Source: Coprobacter tertius
Lineage (GTDB): Bacteria > Bacteroidota > Bacteroidia > Bacteroidales > Coprobacteraceae
Length of the DNA stretch: 64,000 nucleotides
Direction of reading: 5' to 3'
NCBI RefSeq assembly: GCF_024330105.1
Contig: NZ_JANDHW010000004.1
Location: 240,795-304,794 of the forward strand
This document shows, piece after piece, positions 45,000 through 55,591 of the stretch. The position numbers and the translations under genes were made by a program. Within the stretch, counting starts at the first letter, position 1. Each line of letters opens with the position of its first letter. The notes below the pieces were generated by a model. It ran no database searches, was not told where the DNA came from, and saw only the letters and a list, made by a program, of their open reading frames with translations.

Positions 45000-45836
45000 T
45001 TATTCCCGTTTTATATTTTTTCGGAAACCGGAAATACTTTCTCCGCTCATATTCCTGAAAAAACGGCTGAATGTGGCCAAATCCTCAAAACCAAGTATAT
45101 CGGCAATTTCTTTAGCACTTTTGGTACTATACAATAATAATCGTTTTGCCTCGGCTTCTGTTCGTTGCCGGATTATCCGTAAGGGAGAAGGCAAACCATA
45201 GGAAGCAAATAAATTGGTAAGCGTTTTGGGCGACCGGTGTAACATAGACGCATAGTCCTGTACCATCTTCTTTTCTTTAAAATGATTATCTACCAATACA
45301 TAAAACCGGCGTACCAGGTCGAAACTTTTTTCTTTTTCGCGATTAATCGAAAACTTATTACGGGCAATACGAGTGCAAGTTATAATAAAACGTTTCAAGA
45401 ATATGCGAAGCATTTCTTCCTGCAAGTTATCCTTGTTATCATATTCTTTTTCGATATTATTAACGATCTCATGTAGAATATCGGACTGCTCTTCACCCAA
45501 TTCGAGATTCATTACATAAGAAGATCCGTTAAAAAGAAAACCATTACAAGACACCTCATTATCATGGCCGTAAATACAGTAAAAATTACTATTAAAAAGT
45601 AACATAATATATTCTCCATCAATACCGACCCTATCGATATGATGTAACGGAGTAAGAGAGATTACCTCATCTTTTCGTAATATAACGGGAATATGGTCAA
45701 TTTCCAGTTGCAAGCACCCGTCTTGTACCCAGATAAATTTGTACAAGGATTTGTCCCTTTGCAGATTTTCATTTTCATGAAAAGCCGATGTAAGAATAAT
45801 ACTGCCCCCAAGACGGGTATGAAAACTGTATTCCAT
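45000..45836 (-). CDS. AraC family transcriptional regulator
   Basis: 278 aa. The N-terminal cupin-like sensor (about 1-150; YKFIWVQDGCLQLEIDH) is followed by an AraC/XylS double HTH (about 178-276: MVQDYASMLHRSPKTLTNLF and KSAKEIADILGFEDLATFSR, then the FFRNMSGESISGFRK hallmark). It sits between mntH and rclC on the same strand. In E. coli, rclAC is controlled by the AraC-type RclR, but I see no clear alignment between this protein's sensor domain and RclR, so it looks like a different subfamily in the same role. Several N-terminal cysteines could be redox-active. Confidence 0.88.
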   Translation of the reverse strand: MEYSFHTRLGGSIILTSAFHENENLQRDKSLYKFIWVQDGCLQLEIDHIPVILRKDEVISLTPLHHIDRVGIDGEYIMLLFNSNFYCIYGHDNEVSCNGFLFNGSSYVMNLELGEEQSDILHEIVNNIEKEYDNKDNLQEEMLRIFLKRFIITCTRIARNKFSINREKEKSFDLVRRFYVLVDNHFKEKKMVQDYASMLHRSPKTLTNLFASYGLPSPLRIIRQRTEAEAKRLLLYSTKSAKEIADILGFEDLATFSRFFRNMSGESISGFRKNIKRE

Positions 45837-45877
45837 GGCTTTTTATTTTATTCAGTAATAATAGATTCGGATATATT

Positions 45878-47131
45878 TCAGAACAAACTCACGAGCAATC
45901 CGATATTCAATCCGGTAACCAGCAAACCCAAAGCCAACAAAATGATATTAGTCGATCTTTTATTAGCATGCTTTCCCATTACTCTGCGAGAAGAAGTGAG
46001 GTATATCTGAGTAAATACAGTAATCGGCAGTTGTACACTCAACAACATCTGTGAAATAATAAGTCCCTGAAAAGGATTTTTTATTACAAATATTAATAGC
46101 AAAGCAGGAATGAACGATAACAAAGTCCCCAGTTTAGTATGAATATCTTTGGGGTCATAAGCCTCGTCAAAAAAACCTCCGAATATAGAGGCCCCTGCAA
46201 TACCCGAAGTCACGGTAGAAGATATGCCCGCAAATAAAAGTGCAACGGCAAAAATAACCCCCGCACTGTTTCCAACAAGAGGAGTAAGAAGTTCCTGAGC
46301 CTGGCTCAGTTCTTCTACGACAATACCTTTTTTAAAAAAGGTAGATGCCGCCAGTATTATCATTGCTGAGTTTATAGCCCAACCAATTATCATAGATAGC
46401 AGGGTATCGTAAAACTCATACTTTAATTGCTTCTTTATCACATGTTCATCTTCGAGATTCCATTCCCGGCTCTGAATTACTTCTGAATGTAAAAATAGAT
46501 TATGAGGCATCACTACAGCACCCAACACACTCATAATAATCAGCATCGACTGTTCGGGAAACGATGGGGTCACCCAACCCCGAACAGCAGTTCCCCATTC
46601 TACATCGACCAAAAACAGCTCATACAAAAACGAAAGTCCGATAATAGAAACGAACATAATAATCCACCGTTCTATTTTACTGTAGGTATTACTGAATAAC
46701 ATAAATACAGATACTGCAGTAATAATCACAGCTCCTATCTTAACCGGAACAGAGAATAACATTTGTAACGCAATCGCTCCTCCCAATATTTCTGCCAGAG
46801 ATGTAGATATACTCGCCAACATAGCCGATCCGAGTATAGGTCGTGCCAGTGCCGGACGTATATATTTATTTGTAGCCTCTGCCAAACATAGTCCCGTAAC
46901 GATGCCCAAATGCGCTACATTATGCTGTATGATAATAAGCATTACCGATGAAAAAGTTACCACCCATAAAAGAGCGTAACCAAAAGTAGATCCCGCTGCC
47001 AGATTAGTAGCCCAGTTACCCGGATCGATAAAACCGACTGTTACCAACAAGCCGGGCCCGATGTATTTAAGCAGATCGAGTGCTGCCGATTTGGGATGAT
47101 GAGTATGTTTTAATTTATCGAATATCTTCAT
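45878..47131 (-). CDS. mntH: Nramp family divalent metal transporter (MntH-like)
   Basis: 417 aa inner-membrane importer of Mn2+/Fe2+ with about 11 membrane segments. The Nramp metal-site motifs are visible: TM1 VGFIDPGNWATNLAAG (DPGN) and TM6 VVMPHNLFLHSE (MPHN). The ATG at 47131 (MKIFDKLKHTHHP) is chosen; an upstream in-frame GTG at 47155 would add 8 residues. It follows the CDF exporter by about 50 bases and precedes the AraC regulator by 41, all on one strand, so importer and exporter are probably co-regulated. Confidence 0.93.
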   Translation of the reverse strand: MKIFDKLKHTHHPKSAALDLLKYIGPGLLVTVGFIDPGNWATNLAAGSTFGYALLWVVTFSSVMLIIIQHNVAHLGIVTGLCLAEATNKYIRPALARPILGSAMLASISTSLAEILGGAIALQMLFSVPVKIGAVIITAVSVFMLFSNTYSKIERWIIMFVSIIGLSFLYELFLVDVEWGTAVRGWVTPSFPEQSMLIIMSVLGAVVMPHNLFLHSEVIQSREWNLEDEHVIKKQLKYEFYDTLLSMIIGWAINSAMIILAASTFFKKGIVVEELSQAQELLTPLVGNSAGVIFAVALLFAGISSTVTSGIAGASIFGGFFDEAYDPKDIHTKLGTLLSFIPALLLIFVIKNPFQGLIISQMLLSVQLPITVFTQIYLTSSRRVMGKHANKRSTNIILLALGLLVTGLNIGLLVSLF

Positions 47132-47182
47132 ATTTTCTATTAAGTTACAAAACACCGCTAATTAATTCAGACAGAATAAATT

Positions 47183-48091
47183 TCATTCGCAACAGGTACC
47201 GTCGCAATGAGCCCCTTTAAGTTCTATCTCAAGGGTAGCATGCTGTATATTTTCTTCTTTCAACTCGTGTTTCAATTCACATTTCAGATTTTCCATATCT
47301 TTTGCAGAATCTACCACAACATGTGCCGTAAGGGCATTCTCCGTTGTACTTAAGGCCCATATATGCATATGATGTACCCCTTTTACCAATGGATTTTTCA
47401 GAATCGTTTTCTTTACTCTTTCTACATCTATTCCTACCGGCACACCATCGAGAGATAACCGGATACTGTCATGCAATAATCCCCACGTAGAGACAAGGAT
47501 AACAATTGCCACAATAATACCGATCAGTGGATCGATAAGATACCATCCCGTATGTTGTATGATCAGCCCTGAGACTAACACGCCTACCGAGACTAAAGTA
47601 TCGGCGGCCATATGCAAATAAGCCCCTTTTACATTCAAATCCTGTCCTTTCTCTCTGAATAGCAATAACGCTGTAAAAGCGTTTATAACAATCCCGACTC
47701 CGGCCACCCATGCAATCGCATTTCCGTCGACGGGCTGAGGATTTCTTATTTTATTAATGCTTTCACCTAAGATCATTCCCACTGCTACCAATAATATAAT
47801 CGCGTTCAGTAGCGAAACCAATACCGTACTTTTTTTGTATCCGTAAGTATATTTATCGTTCGGTTTTACCCTCATCAACCTAAATGCGAGCATAGCCAAA
47901 ATAAGGCTGACCACATCGCTCAGATTATGACCTGCATCTGATAACAAAGCCAAAGAATCGAACCAAAAACCGGCTGCGGCTTCCACTCCCACAAAGATCG
48001 TATTTAATACGATACCGACAATAAAGGCTTTATTAACCTTTTGCATATCTTGTATATGCGCATGGTGGTGATGTTCGTGCTGATGTGCCAT
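47183..48091 (-). CDS. Cation diffusion facilitator (zinc/cadmium exporter type)
   Basis: 302 aa CDF protein with six membrane segments. N-terminal His tract (HQHEHHHHAH), the HxxxD-type metal site LLSDAGHNLSDVVS in TM2, a matching HMAADTLVSVGV site in TM5, and a cytoplasmic C-terminal domain (about 205-300) ending in a Cys-rich GAHCDGTCCE. This resembles CzcD/ZitB zinc exporters; manganese or iron export is less likely given the two-site HD pattern. Between the DsbA-like gene and mntH. Confidence 0.92.
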   Translation of the reverse strand: MAHQHEHHHHAHIQDMQKVNKAFIVGIVLNTIFVGVEAAAGFWFDSLALLSDAGHNLSDVVSLILAMLAFRLMRVKPNDKYTYGYKKSTVLVSLLNAIILLVAVGMILGESINKIRNPQPVDGNAIAWVAGVGIVINAFTALLLFREKGQDLNVKGAYLHMAADTLVSVGVLVSGLIIQHTGWYLIDPLIGIIVAIVILVSTWGLLHDSIRLSLDGVPVGIDVERVKKTILKNPLVKGVHHMHIWALSTTENALTAHVVVDSAKDMENLKCELKHELKEENIQHATLEIELKGAHCDGTCCE

Positions 48092-48167
48092 TTTCTTTCA
48101 GATTATCATTTAACGACGATAAAGGTCGGGCTTTTTATCGAAAAAACCAATACCTTTATGTAGCGAT

Positions 48168-48794
48168 TTATAATAGTTGATTGATACGGTGTTGTAATTG
48201 CGAAAAGCGAGTATATCCGTATGATACGGGATATACCGAACCGATACGGTCTACAAAATACAAGCTGGGATATTCGGCCGGATAATCGGCTGCTTGTTCG
48301 AATTTTTCGGTTGTAATTTTCCCGATCTCCTCACTTTTAAAATAATATATAAACTCTTCGGGCGAAAGTTCGAGTTGTCTCGAAATACGATAATATGTTT
48401 CATCTTCCGACAAATTAAGTCCATACATAAAAAATGACTGTAAGAGAAGATTACAGAACGGAATAATCCGACCCGGCCAATACTCTCCGATAGTGACCAT
48501 TGCTCTCGAAGGTATTTCACTGTCGAGATCACGACCTTGAACTTTCAATGCATCATAAAAAGCCTTTCCAAAGGTAGTATCGGTAATCTCACCTACTTTA
48601 TGCGACTGGTATGTCAACATTCGTTCCAGTTCGGGAGTTATTTTCCGGATTTTCTCCCCTTTCCATAAACCGGCCGGTAATACTCTAAATCCAACACGGT
48701 TTCTGTAAATATCGTATAGATGGTTTATTACCGAAATATTACCATAACACCAGATACAATAAGGATCGATAATATATAATAACCTGTTATTCAT
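48168..48794 (-). CDS. DsbA-family thioredoxin-fold protein
   Basis: 208 aa from ATG 48794 (MNNRLLYIIDPYCIWCYGN); the frame extends upstream but only into the terminator of the next gene. The redox motif CIWC follows the first beta strand, as in DsbA/FrnE proteins, and a Tyr-Pro (EYPSLYF) near residue 175 fits the cis-proline loop. No signal peptide, so it is probably cytoplasmic, like FrnE or glutathione-dependent isomerases. FrnE-type proteins are linked to oxidative and metal stress in Deinococcus, which suits the neighbouring rcl and metal genes, but this is inference. Confidence 0.78.
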   Translation of the reverse strand: MNNRLLYIIDPYCIWCYGNISVINHLYDIYRNRVGFRVLPAGLWKGEKIRKITPELERMLTYQSHKVGEITDTTFGKAFYDALKVQGRDLDSEIPSRAMVTIGEYWPGRIIPFCNLLLQSFFMYGLNLSEDETYYRISRQLELSPEEFIYYFKSEEIGKITTEKFEQAADYPAEYPSLYFVDRIGSVYPVSYGYTRFSQLQHRINQLL

Positions 48795-48831
48795 TTTTCG
48801 CTTATAACACCTGTACTCCGTAAAGTGTTCC

Positions 48832-48873
48832 CACAAAATAAAAACGGCCTGTTCTACCGTCAAGAACAGGCCG
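48832..48873 (-). terminator. Terminator after the T9SS cargo gene
   Basis: Perfect 11-bp stem CGGCCTGTTCT (48845-48855) / AGAACAGGCCG (48863-48873), followed on the minus strand by TTTTTATTTTG. Confidence 0.88.
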
Positions 48874-48893
48874 CCTATTACGGGTTATCTATT

Positions 48894-51065
48894 TCAGCGT
48901 TTAATTATTTTCTTGATGACAACCGTATTACCGTCGGTAATACGCAAGATATACATACCCGGTTGCAAAGCCGACACATCTATCGTATTTTCACCGTCCG
49001 TAAGAACATCTGTTTTCTGCACTCCGCCTGTCAGCGAAACGATACTTGCCTGCCAAACTCCCGAATGAGATTCGGACGATGTTACAGTTATCGTACCGTC
49101 GGTAACCGTAGGATAAACGGTAAAATCGGGTGCCGTATTTTCTTCGAGGGAAGACAGAATACGATCGAGAGTAATTTCGAAATAAGCGACATTGCCTGCC
49201 GAATTCTCGTTAGGTATATCCACTGTCTGGGTTATGGTTTTATATCCTTCTTTAGAAACTTCGAGGGTAATACCGTTAGCAGGGGGTATATTTAAAAAGA
49301 TCGTGTTTCCCCCGGCATCGCTGATCAGAGTCTGATTTCCCAAACGCACGGTGGCTCCCTCAAGATCGTAATACCCCGTATGATCTTCGGTAGCTTCCCG
49401 TCCTTCTACATAAATATTTACCAGATAATTGTTTCCTTCACTCAAAACAAAATCGAGATTTTCATTTCCACTTATCGTTTTGGTTATTTTCAAGGGTGAA
49501 TAACCCGATTGCATAGAGGCTACAATAAACTCATACTCACCCGGCAAACAATAGAAAGTCCCATTCAGTACCGAGTTTTCCTCACCACCCAAAGTACCAA
49601 CACTTATTCCTTTCTGAGAAATTAATATTCCGGCGAAAATAAAGTTTCCCGATTGATTTTTTACCGTATAATGTACCGGGACATAATCGGCGTAAGAAAT
49701 CACAACGGTTTGCGGAGATTCTGTTACGGTAAATTTCGTCATGTTCAGGGTATAAGACGTGTTTTCATCTTTATCGTAAAACTCGGTTTTAACCGTATAA
49801 TCTTTTCCTTTCAGTAAATTTACCGATTTAGTCTCGCCAGCTTCGAAATAGGTCGAATATTCATACGCATTATCGTCAGAGGTAACATCTATCTCAAAAC
49901 TTCCTCCCTGTAATATCTCATCAATAATCCCTTCAACTTTGAGCGTTACGTTAGAATAATCATCGCTTTTTACTTCCCAGAAAAAACTTTTTTGAGTTGA
50001 CGAAATATCAATATTACGAGAATCAGGCGAAGGAAAATTATTATAATTTACATCTGTCAGAGGAGCCAACTCCCATGTATAAGTACCTTGGGGAATATAA
50101 TAAACGGTAAAGGGAGTATGTAAACTCGGCCTTCCCTTGGTTCCTTCAGCATCGGTAAACGCCATATTGGAACATTGCCAACCTTCCGGTAATTGAACGG
50201 TAAAATCGGCTTCGATAAAAGAAGAGTAATCGAGATTTACTTTTGTTTCGCCTCCCGATACGGTAAAACTGCCTTTCAACGGAAAATACTGTTTACCTTC
50301 CGATTCCATCGACATTATCCGATAATCAAATGTCCCTTCCGGAAAATACATGACACTTTCGCTATTATAAATATATACTTGATTCAGTTGTTTGCCGAGC
50401 TGATCATAGATTCCGGCCATAGCATTAAAGGGTTTTTCCGCACCAAATCCGGGATCGAATTTCACTGGTTTATAGCCATCAAAAGTAATGTTTTTGGTCG
50501 CGTTTTCCGTTACCGTAACTTCTCCTGTTTCGGGAATAGCGGCAGTATTTATCCGCACAGAATAATTATAACTCCCGGGAAGACATATAATCGTTCCCGT
50601 ACCGTTTACCAAATCGGCATTAACCATCCGGCCTTTTTTATTTAACAAAGTTATGTTCCCTCCATCAGCCGTATTTCCATCGATACCTTTCACCTCGAAA
50701 CGAAGTTTCTTATGTTCGGCATAACTATAAGAAACCTCGGTATTGCCAGAAACCGTAAATTTCTTTTCGATAGGCATATACCCCATTCCGTTTCCCGGAT
50801 AATAATTTAGCGTCGAGCTATATTCTCCAGCAGGTATATTATCAAATACACATTTACCCTGTGCATTAGCGGCAGCCTGCCCTATGCCCTCTCCGGTAAT
50901 TTCTTCATACAAATACATCATTTGGTTTGTTATCGGATTCCCGCTCTCGTCTGCTAACGTTAACGTAACCGTATATTGCGCCCACGACAAACCAGGTAAA
51001 GCCAGCAACACAAGTACCGCTATAATGTTTACCCACACCTTTTTTATAAAGTAGATTTTTCTCAT
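48894..51065 (-). CDS. Secreted repeat protein with T9SS type A sorting domain
   Basis: 723 aa. Signal peptide about 1-30 (LLALPGLSWAQ). The mature part is a string of beta-sandwich repeats resembling carboxypeptidase-regulatory or Ig-like domains; recurring features are VEGIxxE-type strands, PEGTFDYRI / PGSYNYSV / PAGEYSSTL turns, and YADYVPVHYTV / YAEHKKLRFEV linkers. The last about 85 residues form a type A sorting domain (DFTVYPTVTDGTITV, then LQPGMYILRITDGNTVVIKK), directing export by the type IX system and surface attachment or release. No catalytic domain recognised; an adhesin or structural role is possible. Monocistronic, with its own -7 box and terminator. Confidence 0.85.
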   Translation of the reverse strand: MRKIYFIKKVWVNIIAVLVLLALPGLSWAQYTVTLTLADESGNPITNQMMYLYEEITGEGIGQAAANAQGKCVFDNIPAGEYSSTLNYYPGNGMGYMPIEKKFTVSGNTEVSYSYAEHKKLRFEVKGIDGNTADGGNITLLNKKGRMVNADLVNGTGTIICLPGSYNYSVRINTAAIPETGEVTVTENATKNITFDGYKPVKFDPGFGAEKPFNAMAGIYDQLGKQLNQVYIYNSESVMYFPEGTFDYRIMSMESEGKQYFPLKGSFTVSGGETKVNLDYSSFIEADFTVQLPEGWQCSNMAFTDAEGTKGRPSLHTPFTVYYIPQGTYTWELAPLTDVNYNNFPSPDSRNIDISSTQKSFFWEVKSDDYSNVTLKVEGIIDEILQGGSFEIDVTSDDNAYEYSTYFEAGETKSVNLLKGKDYTVKTEFYDKDENTSYTLNMTKFTVTESPQTVVISYADYVPVHYTVKNQSGNFIFAGILISQKGISVGTLGGEENSVLNGTFYCLPGEYEFIVASMQSGYSPLKITKTISGNENLDFVLSEGNNYLVNIYVEGREATEDHTGYYDLEGATVRLGNQTLISDAGGNTIFLNIPPANGITLEVSKEGYKTITQTVDIPNENSAGNVAYFEITLDRILSSLEENTAPDFTVYPTVTDGTITVTSSESHSGVWQASIVSLTGGVQKTDVLTDGENTIDVSALQPGMYILRITDGNTVVIKKIIKR

Positions 51066-51087
51066 ATAATATATATTAAATAATATG

Positions 51088-51095
51088 CAAATATA
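51088..51095 (-). promoter_or_regulatory. Predicted -7 box for the T9SS cargo gene
   Basis: TATATTTG on the minus strand, 23 bases before the ATG at 51065. Confidence 0.55.
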
Positions 51096-51238
51096 AAATT
51101 AAAAATCAATAATAAAGAGAAGAGATAGACTATTTAAATATATTAAAAATATATATTATCTCTATATTAAAATATTAACCTTTAATTCTCTTTTCATTCT
51201 CGGCTCTCACTCGGATACCGGCATACACATAAATATAC

Positions 51239-51269
51239 AAAAGCCGGTACTTTTGCAGTACCGGCTTTT
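51239..51269 (-). terminator. Terminator after rpoC
   Basis: Perfect 12-bp stem AAAAGCCGGTAC (51239-51250) / GTACCGGCTTTT (51258-51269) with a seven-base loop. It ends the tuf-rpoC superoperon 22 bases after the rpoC stop. Confidence 0.88.
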
Positions 51270-51290
51270 ATTATAGTGAATTATACGATT

Positions 51291-54200
51291 TTAAAAATCG
51301 GTGACATTTTTACGGTTAGCAAATACGCGGTCGAACTCTTCTTTCGAACCTACGACAAGTTTGTCAAATTCCCGTTGACCTGTTCCGGCCGGAATCAAAT
51401 GTCCGCAAATTACGTTTTCTTTCATACCTTCGAGTTTATCGACTTTACCATTGATAGCAGCTTCGTTAAGTACTTTAGTTGTTTCCTGGAACGAAGCGGC
51501 CGACATGAAGCTCGAAGTTTGTAATGCAGCACGCGTAATACCTTGTAATACCTGATCGGAGGTAGCGGGTATAGCATCACGTACTTCTACAGGACGTAAA
51601 TCGCGACGTTTCAGCATCGAATTTTCATCACGTAATTTACGCGGAGTAACGATCTGTCCCGGTTTCAATGTCTGAGAATCACCAGCATCAACCACAACTT
51701 TCTTACCCCAAATACGGTCATTCTCATCCATAAATTCATGTTTGTCGACAACCTGTTGTTCGAGGAAACGGGTATCACCCGGATCGATAATCGAAACTTT
51801 ACGCATCATCTGCCGTACGATTACTTCGAAATGTTTATCGTTGATCTTCACCCCTTGCAGACGGTAAACATCCTGTACCTCATTAACGATATATTCCTGT
51901 ACGGCAGTCGGTCCCTTAATAGCCAAAATATCGGAAGGAGTAACGGCTCCATCAGAAAGCGGCGTACCGGCTCTCACATAGTCATTTTCCTGAACCAATA
52001 TCTGTTTCGACAAAGGAACCAAATATTTTTGTACCTGACCGGTCTTCGACGTAACCGAAATTTCCCGGTTACCGCGTTTTACTTTTCCGAACGTAACTTC
52101 ACCGTCGATCTCCGATACTACGGCAGGATTAGATGGGTTACGAGCTTCGAACAACTCGGTAACACGAGGAAGACCACCGGTAATATCACCGGCTTTACCT
52201 ACGGCACGAGGTATTTTCACGAAAACTTCTCCCGGATGCAGTTTACTACCTTGATCGATCATCAAGTGAGCTCCTACAGGAAGAGAGTATGTTTTAAGAA
52301 TCTGCCCGTTTTCACCGACGATATTCGCAGAGGGAACCCGTGCACGATCTTTCGATTCGATAATAATTTTCTCACGGAGACCGGTCTGCTCGTCCGATTC
52401 AACTTTGTAAGTTACGCCTTCGATTACATTTTCGAATTCTACTTTACCACCGACTTCCGACACGATAACGGCATTGAAGGGGTCCCATTCACAGACTACA
52501 TCTCCTTTTTTCAGAGAATCTCCGTTATTAAAGAACAATTTCGAGCCATAAGGAATATTGGTCGTCGTGAGCACGATTTTAGTATTCGGGTCGATTATTC
52601 TCATTTCGGCCAAACGACCTACTACGATCATTACTTTCTTACCGCTTTCGTCTACACTATCGACAGTACGGAGTTCGTCTATTTCGAGAATACCGTCGTA
52701 TCTTGAAGTAACGTTCGATACAGCTGCGATATTCGAAGCGATACCACCGACGTGGAAAGTACGCAAAGTCAACTGTGTACCCGGCTCACCGATCGATTGA
52801 GCGGCGATAACACCCACTGCCTCGCCTTTTTGTACCATACGATTAGTAGAAAGGTTACGACCGTAACACTTAGCACATACTCCTTTCTTCGATTCGCAAG
52901 TAAGTACCGAACGTATTTCTACCCGTTCTATCGGCGATTCCTGTATTTTCTGAGCAATGTCTTCGGTGATTTCTTCTCCAGAATGTACCAGTATTTCTCC
53001 GGTAAGCGGATGTTGAACATCGTGAACCGAAACACGGCCTAATATTCTTTCATATAAAGAAGCTACGACTTCTTCATTATTCTTTATCTCGGTACAAACC
53101 AATCCGCGCAACGTTCCGCAATCTTCTTCGTGAATAATCACGTCATGCGCAACATCTACCAAACGACGAGTCAGATACCCTGCATCGGCAGTTTTAAGAG
53201 CAGTATCGGCAAGACCTTTACGGGCACCGTGAGTAGAAATAAAGTACTCTAACACCGATAAGCCTTCTTTAAAGTTGGCGAGAATCGGGTTTTCGATGAT
53301 CTGTCCTCCTTCTGCTCCCGATTTCTGCGGTTTAGCCATAAGACCACGCATACCGGAAAGCTGGCGAATCTGTTCTTTAGAACCACGGGCTCCTGAATCG
53401 AGCATCATATATACCGAATTAAATCCCTGATTGTCGCTCGAGAGCTGTTTCATCAAGATATTCGATAATTTAGAGTTTACATGTGTCCAGGTATCGATAA
53501 TCTGGTTATAACGTTCGTTATAAGTAATGAACCCCATATTATAGTTGTTGAGAATCTGCTCAACTTCGGCATATCCTTCGTTCACTAACTCTTCTTTTTC
53601 GGGCGGGATGATCACATCGGCCAAATTGAACGACAAACCACCTTTGAAGGCCATATAATATCCCAGATTCTTAATATCGTCGAGGAACTGAGCCGCACGG
53701 GTAACACCGCATACTTTAATTACTTTTCCGATAATATCGCGAAGCGATTTCTTAGAAAGAATCTCGTTAATATAACCTACCTCTTTCGGGACAAGCTGAT
53801 TTACCAATACGCGACCTACCGATGTCTCACGCAAAAGCTGAATCGGATTACCCTCTTCATCAAGGTCATCGACCATAACTTTCACTTTGGAGTGAAGGGT
53901 TACTTTACCTTCATTATAAGCTATTTCGGCTTCTTCCGGACCATAAAATACCAGCCCTTCGCCTTTAGAACCCGGACGTAATTTGGTTATATAATATAAC
54001 CCGAGTACCATATCCTGAGAAGGTACGGTAATAGGTGCTCCGTTAGCAGGATTCAATATATTATGCGCACCGAGCATGAGCATTTGCGCTTCGAGAATCG
54101 CTTCATTACCCAATGGTAAGTGAACAGCCATCTGGTCACCGTCAAAGTCGGCATTGAAAGCTGTACAAGCTAACGGATGCAACTGAATAGCTTTACCTTC

Positions 54201-55559
54201 GATCATTTTAGGCTGGAAAGCCTGGATACCGAGACGGTGCAACGTCGGAGCACGGTTAAGCAATACGGGGTGCCCTTTCATTACATGTTCGAGAATATCC
54301 CAGACAACCGGTTCTTTACGATCTACGATTTTCTTAGCCGATTTCACAGTCTTAACGATACCGCGTTCGATCAGTTTGCGAATTACAAAAGGTTTATATA
54401 ATTCGGCAGCCATATCTTTCGGGAGACCGCACTCATGCATCTTCAATTCAGGACCAACGACAATTACCGAACGAGCTGAATAATCGACACGTTTACCGAG
54501 GAGGTTCTGACGGAAACGACCTTGTTTTCCTTTCAGACTATCGGAAAGCGATTTTAAAGGACGATTTGCGTCGGTTTTTACTGCGCTCGATTTACGAGAA
54601 TTGTCGAGTAACGAATCTACAGCTTCCTGTAACATTCGTTTTTCATTACGTAAAATCACTTCGGGAGCTTTTATCTCCATCAACCGTTTCAACCGGTTAT
54701 TACGTATAATGACACGACGATACAAATCATTCAGGTCGGAAGTTGCGAAACGGCCACCGTCGAGAGGTACCAAAGGACGTAATTCGGGAGGAATTACAGG
54801 AACCACTTTAAGAATCATCCATTCGGGCTTATTGCGTCCTTTAGAAGCACGGAACGACTCAACCACCTGCAAGCGTTTCAAAGCTTCGCTTTTACGCTGC
54901 TGCGATCCGTCGGTATTGGCACGGTGACGCAATTCATAAGAAAGTTCGTCCAAATCGAGACGGGCCAACAGATCATAAATAGCCTCTGCGCCCATCTTAG
55001 CTATGAATTTTTCGGGATCGTTATCATCGAGCATCTGATTTTCCTTAGGCAGAGAATCGAGTATATCGAGATATTCTTCCTCAGAAAGCAGATCGTAGGT
55101 ATCGAGCGTATCGCGCTTGATACCCGGTTGTATCACTACATAACGTTCGTAGTACACAATCGCATCGAGTTTTTTGGTCGGTAAACCGAGCAAATAACCG
55201 ATTTTATTGGGCAAAGAACGGAAATACCAGATATGAGCAACCGGCACCACAAGTTGTATGTGCCCCATACGTTCACGGCGCACTTTCTTTTCGGTAACCT
55301 CTACCCCACAACGATCGCAGACAATTCCTTTATAACGAATACGTTTGTATTTTCCGCAATGGCATTCATAGTCTTTTACAGGACCGAAAATACGCTCGCA
55401 GAACAAACCGTCGCGTTCGGGTTTGTAAGTACGATAATTAATGGTTTCAGGTTTAAGAACTTCACCGCTCGAACCTTCGAGAATCTCTTCGGGAGAGGCC
55501 AGACCGATTGAAATCTTCGAAAAGTTACTCTTTATCTTGTTATCTTTTCTAAAAGCCAT
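51291..55559 (-). CDS. rpoC: DNA-directed RNA polymerase subunit beta'
   Basis: 1422 aa. N-terminal zinc ribbon with C66, C68, C81 and C84 ([14 protein letters not shown]). The catalytic Mg2+ loop [12 protein letters not shown] is in the first third. Trigger loop/bridge region [19 protein letters not shown], and a second zinc site [14 protein letters not shown]. Intact and collinear with E. coli beta' (1407 aa). Last gene of the superoperon, 85 bases after rpoB, with a bulged hairpin in between. Confidence 0.99.
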   Translation of the reverse strand: MAFRKDNKIKSNFSKISIGLASPEEILEGSSGEVLKPETINYRTYKPERDGLFCERIFGPVKDYECHCGKYKRIRYKGIVCDRCGVEVTEKKVRRERMGHIQLVVPVAHIWYFRSLPNKIGYLLGLPTKKLDAIVYYERYVVIQPGIKRDTLDTYDLLSEEEYLDILDSLPKENQMLDDNDPEKFIAKMGAEAIYDLLARLDLDELSYELRHRANTDGSQQRKSEALKRLQVVESFRASKGRNKPEWMILKVVPVIPPELRPLVPLDGGRFATSDLNDLYRRVIIRNNRLKRLMEIKAPEVILRNEKRMLQEAVDSLLDNSRKSSAVKTDANRPLKSLSDSLKGKQGRFRQNLLGKRVDYSARSVIVVGPELKMHECGLPKDMAAELYKPFVIRKLIERGIVKTVKSAKKIVDRKEPVVWDILEHVMKGHPVLLNRAPTLHRLGIQAFQPKMIEGKAIQLHPLACTAFNADFDGDQMAVHLPLGNEAILEAQMLMLGAHNILNPANGAPITVPSQDMVLGLYYITKLRPGSKGEGLVFYGPEEAEIAYNEGKVTLHSKVKVMVDDLDEEGNPIQLLRETSVGRVLVNQLVPKEVGYINEILSKKSLRDIIGKVIKVCGVTRAAQFLDDIKNLGYYMAFKGGLSFNLADVIIPPEKEELVNEGYAEVEQILNNYNMGFITYNERYNQIIDTWTHVNSKLSNILMKQLSSDNQGFNSVYMMLDSGARGSKEQIRQLSGMRGLMAKPQKSGAEGGQIIENPILANFKEGLSVLEYFISTHGARKGLADTALKTADAGYLTRRLVDVAHDVIIHEEDCGTLRGLVCTEIKNNEEVVASLYERILGRVSVHDVQHPLTGEILVHSGEEITEDIAQKIQESPIERVEIRSVLTCESKKGVCAKCYGRNLSTNRMVQKGEAVGVIAAQSIGEPGTQLTLRTFHVGGIASNIAAVSNVTSRYDGILEIDELRTVDSVDESGKKVMIVVGRLAEMRIIDPNTKIVLTTTNIPYGSKLFFNNGDSLKKGDVVCEWDPFNAVIVSEVGGKVEFENVIEGVTYKVESDEQTGLREKIIIESKDRARVPSANIVGENGQILKTYSLPVGAHLMIDQGSKLHPGEVFVKIPRAVGKAGDITGGLPRVTELFEARNPSNPAVVSEIDGEVTFGKVKRGNREISVTSKTGQVQKYLVPLSKQILVQENDYVRAGTPLSDGAVTPSDILAIKGPTAVQEYIVNEVQDVYRLQGVKINDKHFEVIVRQMMRKVSIIDPGDTRFLEQQVVDKHEFMDENDRIWGKKVVVDAGDSQTLKPGQIVTPRKLRDENSMLKRRDLRPVEVRDAIPATSDQVLQGITRAALQTSSFMSAASFQETTKVLNEAAINGKVDKLEGMKENVICGHLIPAGTGQREFDKLVVGSKEEFDRVFANRKNVTDF

Positions 55560-55591
55560 ATGTTTAATTTATAAAGAGTTATAAGAATCTA

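Noticed and set aside
51738..52706. 322-codon plus-strand frame over rpoC
   Set aside because: Lies wholly antisense to rpoC; long antisense frames are expected in a long conserved gene.
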